A stretch of 64,000 nucleotides of DNA from Chryseobacterium gleum (GTDB lineage: Bacteria; Bacteroidota; Bacteroidia; Flavobacteriales; Flavobacteriaceae). The stretch is from positions 62,001 to 126,000 of the forward strand of contig CAMCVI010000005.1 of assembly GCA_945881885.1 (NCBI GenBank), in the 5' to 3' direction. The position numbers and the translations under genes were made by a program. Shown here piece by piece: positions 59,419-64,000 of this stretch; within the stretch, counting starts at the first letter, position 1, and each line of letters starts with the position of its first letter. The notes under the pieces are model-generated. The model did not search any database and was not told the origin of the DNA. It was given only the letters and a program-made list of their open reading frames with translations.

Positions 59419-60237
59419 ATGTACAACGATTTAATAAAATATTTAGAGGGAATTGACCCTATTTTAGCAGCTCTTTACGCTACTACGTTTACTTGGTTAG
59501 TTACTGCCGCTGGTTCATCTTTAGTTTTCTTTTTTAAAACTATGAGCCGTGCTGTTTTAGACGGAATGTTAGGTTTTACTGGCGGTGTGATGGTAGCGGC
59601 AAGTTACTGGAGTTTATTAGCACCAGCTATAGAAATGAGCGAAGGCGAGGGATTTACAAAAGTAATTCCAGCTGCCTCTGGGTTTTTAATGGGTGCTTTG
59701 TTTTTATTTGCTTTAGATAAAACATTACCACATTTGCATATTAATTTTAAAGAAACAGAAGGCATTAAGTCGCCTTGGCAACGAACTACTTTATTAGTGT
59801 TGGCAATTACTTTACACAATATTCCAGAAGGTTTGGCAGTTGGTGTATTGTTTGGGGGTGTAGCAGCTGGTATTCCTGAAGCATCTATTGCTGGTGCGGT
59901 AACTTTAGCGATAGGTATTGGAATTCAAAATTTTCCTGAAGGAATTGCAGTTTCTATGCCTTTACGACGAATGGGAATGAGTCGTAGAAAAAGTTTTATG
60001 TACGGACAATCGTCTGCCATTGTGGAACCTATTGCGGGCGTTTTTGGCGCGCTTGCTGTAACGTTTTTCACACCAATTTTACCTTATGCCTTAGCTTTTG
60101 CAGCTGGTGCCATGATTTTTGTTGTTGTAGAAGAAGTAATCCCGGAAACGCAACAAGATAAAAATACCGATATTGCGACTTTAGGATTTATTGCAGGATT
60201 TATTGTAATGATGAGTTTGGATGTGGCTTTGGGATAA
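59419..60237 (+). CDS. ZIP family metal transporter
   Basis: LAITLHNIPEGLAVGVLFGG and IGIGIQNFPEGIAVSMPLRRMGMS; ZIP TM4/TM5 signatures. Confidence 0.94.
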   Translation: MYNDLIKYLEGIDPILAALYATTFTWLVTAAGSSLVFFFKTMSRAVLDGMLGFTGGVMVAASYWSLLAPAIEMSEGEGFTKVIPAASGFLMGALFLFALDKTLPHLHINFKETEGIKSPWQRTTLLVLAITLHNIPEGLAVGVLFGGVAAGIPEASIAGAVTLAIGIGIQNFPEGIAVSMPLRRMGMSRRKSFMYGQSSAIVEPIAGVFGALAVTFFTPILPYALAFAAGAMIFVVVEEVIPETQQDKNTDIATLGFIAGFIVMMSLDVALG

Positions 60238-60298
60238 TATTGACCACAATCTTTTATTTCAAAACTAGCTAAGTTTAGAAAAAATCTAAATAAAATAG

Positions 60299-62530
60299 TT
60301 ACAGTTTTAAACCTAAAGAGACATAAAAACTTCGTCCTTCTCCCGGAAGAATTCCTGGTCCCGGATATCCCCCTGCTCTTCTTGTAGCGTAGTTTTTATC
60401 CAAAAGATTGTTTACTCCAACTCTAACATTGTAATGTTTTAAGAATTTATATTCTGAGGAAAAATCCATTACTTGGTATTGCTCTAATTGTCCTGTTAAT
60501 CCATTAGAAGACGCTGCAACTGTATTGTTTGCATCAGTAAAAATTTTACCAGACATTCTGTATTGTAATGTAGAAGAAAAATTATTGTTTCCCCAAGAAA
60601 GACCAAAATTATGTATGTATCTAGGGGCATTTTCAACTCTATTTCCCGTAAGATTGGTTTCTTTAATTATTACATTTGGAGCCGTGCCAGTAGCGCTAAA
60701 AACACTAAAATCAGTATAGCGGCTATCAATGAAACTGATGGATGCAAAAAGATCTAGGTTACCATATGGTTTTTCTATTTGGAAGAAACGTGTAATATTC
60801 AAATTAAAAAAGCCTTCAATTCCTTTATTAATGGTTTCTCCTAAATTTGTTCTGAATAAGAAAGTTCCTTGAGTGGGATCATTATTAATAAATTGTCTAA
60901 CACCACCTATTCTATTATTGTAACTTAAATAAAATAAACTAAAATCAAAATTTAAATAGTTTTTATATGTTCCTCTAAAACCCAAATCCGCATTAAAACC
61001 GCTTGCATCTTTTAAGTTAAGGTCAACTACATCAGTAACTGCTGGCGGGGTAAAATCTGAAAATAATACAGGTCTAAATGCTTGAGTAATATTGGCATAA
61101 ATATTAGTAGATATAAATTTATATTCTAATCCTAATCCAAATAAAGGTTGGTTTCTTGCTATAGATTTAACCGGCATGGCAATGTCGTTACCATTGTTAA
61201 TGCCAAATCTTCCTTCTCCAGTATTTTTAATGTATTCATAACGAACTCCCGGAGTAACACTGAATTTTTCAGACACTTTAAACTGATTTTCTGCAAAAAC
61301 AGCTACATTTTCTGTCGTAAAATCTAAATCTCTTGCATATCTTCCTTCAATTGATAAATTAAAATCAGCACCAGTTGTTCCTTTTCCGTCTTGAACTCGT
61401 TGCGTATTGGCTTTATAAAGTCTGGCTCCGAAAGCAAGATTATTATCTATTTTACCTAGTTTGTATTTATAAATATTTCGATTTTCAATACCGAAATTTT
61501 TATAATAATCACGGTCAACACGTCTATTTGCAAAATCATTAGTAGCAGGGTTAATTACATCTTCAATATTGGGAGTAGCAGTAAATCCTGTGCTATTACG
61601 CTCACCTATTAGTCCAAAAAGTTTGTTATTAGATGAAAAACGGTCGTTGACTTTAGTGTCAAAATTGACAGCAAATACATTCCAAGGTGTACCAAACCAA
61701 TTTCTTTCTCTATTTGATTGTTGTGGGTTATTTTCAAATTGATTATCGGTTAGTCCACCAGCTTGTTCCATTTTGTAGTCCATGTTTGTATATTCTGCTG
61801 TAAGTTTGGTTTTTTCTGTAAAATGGTAAGCTATGAAAGCATGTGTATTTCTGACTGAATAATCACTGTTTTCTCTCCAGCCGTCACCACTTCTCGAATG
61901 ATTGTAAATATAGTATGAAAACCGCTTGTGTTTGCCGCCAATGGCATTATAGCTACTCATTAATCCATAGCTACCCGCCGTATTTTGTGTTTCAAATGAA
62001 AACGGTTTTTTGGTTTCTCTTTTGATTACGTAATTTAACATCCCGCCAAATTGTGGTCCAAATTGAAGTGCTGATCCGCCACGTACTAATTCTATTGTTT
62101 CAACGGCCTCTAAAGGTGGATTATAATATGCTTCAGGATACCCAAAAACATCTGAAGAAATATCGTATCCATTTTGTCGGGTATTCAATTCCCAACTTCT
62201 ATTAGGACTTAAACCACGAACACCTACATTAATTTGTATACCAGAACCCTCATTTTCCCAAATAGTAACTCCAGGAATTCTTGAAAAAATTTCTCTAGCG
62301 TTATTAGTTGTGAAATTTCCATTAATATTAGAAAGTCTTAAAACTTCATTTTTTTTACCCGAAAAAAGAACATTTTCTTTTATTTCTGGCATTCTTTCAG
62401 GACTTTGTTGTTTTGCTTTAATGATAACAGGTTCTATTTTGTAGATGGTATCGGTGCTTGTAACTTTTTGGTTTTGGCTTATTGAAACAACACTAATTAA
62501 TGTGGTTAAGATAATTATTATTTTTTTCAT
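60299..62530 (-). CDS. TonB-dependent receptor (iron-complex/FecA-like)
   Basis: Plug EIFSRIPGVTIWENEGSGIQINVGVRGLSPNRSWELNTRQNGYDISSD; C-terminal NLLDKNYATRRAGGYPGPGILPGEGRSFYVSLGLKL; start at MKKIIIIL. Confidence 0.92.
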   Translation of the reverse strand: MKKIIIILTTLISVVSISQNQKVTSTDTIYKIEPVIIKAKQQSPERMPEIKENVLFSGKKNEVLRLSNINGNFTTNNAREIFSRIPGVTIWENEGSGIQINVGVRGLSPNRSWELNTRQNGYDISSDVFGYPEAYYNPPLEAVETIELVRGGSALQFGPQFGGMLNYVIKRETKKPFSFETQNTAGSYGLMSSYNAIGGKHKRFSYYIYNHSRSGDGWRENSDYSVRNTHAFIAYHFTEKTKLTAEYTNMDYKMEQAGGLTDNQFENNPQQSNRERNWFGTPWNVFAVNFDTKVNDRFSSNNKLFGLIGERNSTGFTATPNIEDVINPATNDFANRRVDRDYYKNFGIENRNIYKYKLGKIDNNLAFGARLYKANTQRVQDGKGTTGADFNLSIEGRYARDLDFTTENVAVFAENQFKVSEKFSVTPGVRYEYIKNTGEGRFGINNGNDIAMPVKSIARNQPLFGLGLEYKFISTNIYANITQAFRPVLFSDFTPPAVTDVVDLNLKDASGFNADLGFRGTYKNYLNFDFSLFYLSYNNRIGGVRQFINNDPTQGTFLFRTNLGETINKGIEGFFNLNITRFFQIEKPYGNLDLFASISFIDSRYTDFSVFSATGTAPNVIIKETNLTGNRVENAPRYIHNFGLSWGNNNFSSTLQYRMSGKIFTDANNTVAASSNGLTGQLEQYQVMDFSSEYKFLKHYNVRVGVNNLLDKNYATRRAGGYPGPGILPGEGRSFYVSLGLKL

Positions 62531-62554
62531 TTTATTTAGATTAATTCTACACAA

Positions 62555-62585
62555 CAAAATTAATTACTTAATCTTATTTAGACAA
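62555..62585 (-). promoter_or_regulatory. Putative promoter of TonB-dependent receptor
   Basis: Minus-strand TTG (62583-62585) - N20 - TAATTTTG (62555-62562). Confidence 0.5.
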
Positions 62586-62761
62586 ATTAAAAATAAACTT
62601 TTTTTAAAGATTTTAAACTTTTAAATATTATTAAATATTTGAGGTAAATTGTAGTATAAAATTAAATTTAATTGTTAATATTTATCCAATTAAATTTAAT
62701 TAAGAACACTTTTTTGAATATTAAAAATGTTGCAAATCTTTTTTTTTTTGAATTAAAGCTA

Positions 62762-62896
62762 TCAATGACAATTACAGTCATCACCGCAACCTTTTTTATT
62801 TGCTTTTTTCTTCCAAAAGAATTTTCTAATCAAAAAAACAATAGCTAAAGTTAGACAGGCGTAGGTTAAAATATCTTGTAAACTCATAAATTCCAT
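62762..62896 (-). CDS. FeoB-associated Cys-rich membrane protein (44 aa)
   Basis: Translated directly: MEFMSLQDILTYACLTLAIVFLIRKFFWKKKANKKGCGDDCNCH*; one TM followed by CGDDCNC; adjacent to feoB; absent from the ORF track because of length. Confidence 0.88.
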   Translation of the reverse strand: MEFMSLQDILTYACLTLAIVFLIRKFFWKKKANKKGCGDDCNCH

Positions 62897-62926
62897 TTTT
62901 AAATTTTAAAATCGGTGTTTAAATAA

Positions 62927-64000
62927 CTATTTCAAACTTTGATACGCAATTAACGCCATAAGATAAGCAAATCCAGTCATAAAAACCAATTGAATAATAG
63001 GCCACTTCCAGGAGTTGGTTTCTTTTTTAACTATGGCAAGCGTACTAACACATTGCATGGCAAAAGTATAAAATAAAAGCAACGAAATACCTGTAGCAAA
63101 ATTGAAAATTTTATTACCATTTGCATCAACATCTTCAGCCATTTTCATTTTTATAGTAGCTTCTTCATCATTCTGATTTCCTACACTATAGATGGTGGCA
63201 AGTGTACCAACAAAAACTTCTCTTACTGCGAAAGAACTTAAAACTGCAATTCCAATTTTCCAATCGTATCCTATAGGTTTGATGACAGGTTCGATTGTTT
63301 TACCCATTATCCCAATATAAGAATTTTCTAATTTGTAAGCAGAAACATGATTTTTTAGTACCGATGGATTTATTTTTTGTTGGCTAGAAAACACCTTTTT
63401 TTCAACTATTTCTTGTGCTTTTTCAAAATTTTGTCCAGGGCCATGGGATCCTAAAAACCATAAAACTACAGAAAAAGCTAAAATTATTTTTCCAGCTCCG
63501 GTTACAAACGCTTTGGTTTTTTCTAAAACATTTAGTGTAACGTTTCTAAATTGAGGCACTTTATAACTTGGCATTTCTACTACAAAATACGATTTACATT
63601 TTAATTTTAGTGCTTTATTTAATATATATGCTGACCCAATTGCCACAAAAAACGCCATTAAATACAAGGCCATTAAAGTTAAACCTTGTAAACTGAAACC
63701 TAAAATTCGTTTTTCTGGAATTATTAATGAAATTATAATAGCATAAACTGGTAATCGAGCGGAACAAGTAATAAAAGGTGTAATTAAAATAGTTATTAAT
63801 CGTTCTTTCCAGTTTTCAATATTTCGGGCGCTCATAATAGCAGGAATAGCACACGCCGTTCCAGAAATTAAGGGCACAATACTTTTTCCTGACAATCCGA
63901 ATTTTCGCATGATTTTATCCATCAAAAACACAACACGACTCATATATCCGCTTTCTTCTAAAACAGAAATAAATAAGAACAAAAAGGCAATTTGTGGAAT
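62927..64000 (-). CDS. feoB: Ferrous iron transport protein B, C-terminal part (N-terminus beyond window)
   Basis: FISVLEESGYMSRVVFLMDKIMRKFGLSGKSIVPLISGTACAIPAIMSARNI; FAVREVFVGTLATIYSVG; frame open to window end. Confidence 0.95.
   Translation of the reverse strand: MPQIAFLFLFISVLEESGYMSRVVFLMDKIMRKFGLSGKSIVPLISGTACAIPAIMSARNIENWKERLITILITPFITCSARLPVYAIIISLIIPEKRILGFSLQGLTLMALYLMAFFVAIGSAYILNKALKLKCKSYFVVEMPSYKVPQFRNVTLNVLEKTKAFVTGAGKIILAFSVVLWFLGSHGPGQNFEKAQEIVEKKVFSSQQKINPSVLKNHVSAYKLENSYIGIMGKTIEPVIKPIGYDWKIGIAVLSSFAVREVFVGTLATIYSVGNQNDEEATIKMKMAEDVDANGNKIFNFATGISLLLFYTFAMQCVSTLAIVKKETNSWKWPIIQLVFMTGFAYLMALIAYQSLK

Noticed and set aside
60274-60290. TTTAGA-AAAAA-TCTAAA as another metalloregulator operator
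   Set aside because: Lies between convergent 3' ends with 5-nt spacing; more likely a weak terminator or chance in AT-rich sequence.
62690-62760. Small RNA or riboswitch in the AT-rich spacer between the TonB receptor and the Feo peptide
   Set aside because: Only poly-A/T runs visible; no supported structure.

Overview
AT-rich 64 kb chromosomal window from a member of the Bacteroidota, very probably a Flavobacterium-like organism. The assignment rests on T9SS sorting domains, TAnnTTTG-type -7 promoter elements, and the DUF4271/DUF4296/DUF3098/DUF5686 gene set. It is mostly core housekeeping genes: Fe/Mn-SOD, AddAB-like helicase/nuclease, kbl, an OmpA/TSP3 porin, pepP, sdhCAB, ComF, glyS, pyrC, hemD, pckA, leuS, ftsX-DUF3098-uppP-truB, pyrH-frr, asnS, rpoN, one tRNA-Ser(GGA), ansA, tatD, gdhA, acyl-ACP desaturase, bacilliredoxin and crtY. 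The right end is a metal-homeostasis block: DtxR/MntR-like regulator, ZIP transporter, TonB receptor, FeoB-associated Cys-rich peptide and partial feoB. I see no CRISPR array, prophage, IS element or rRNA. The less ordinary signals are: (i) several families of short word-like or REP-like repeats that sit between genes and also read in frame inside leuS (twice) and an NAD-dependent epimerase; (ii) two copies of a ~100 bp MITE-like element; (iii) a 9-bp-arm palindrome beside the DtxR-type regulator, with a related half-site at the TonB-receptor promoter; (iv) a tiny secreted protein that is almost only a T9SS C-terminal sorting domain. I cannot point to a clear-cut new multi-gene defence or biosynthetic system here. 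The repeat families are the best candidate for under-described biology.
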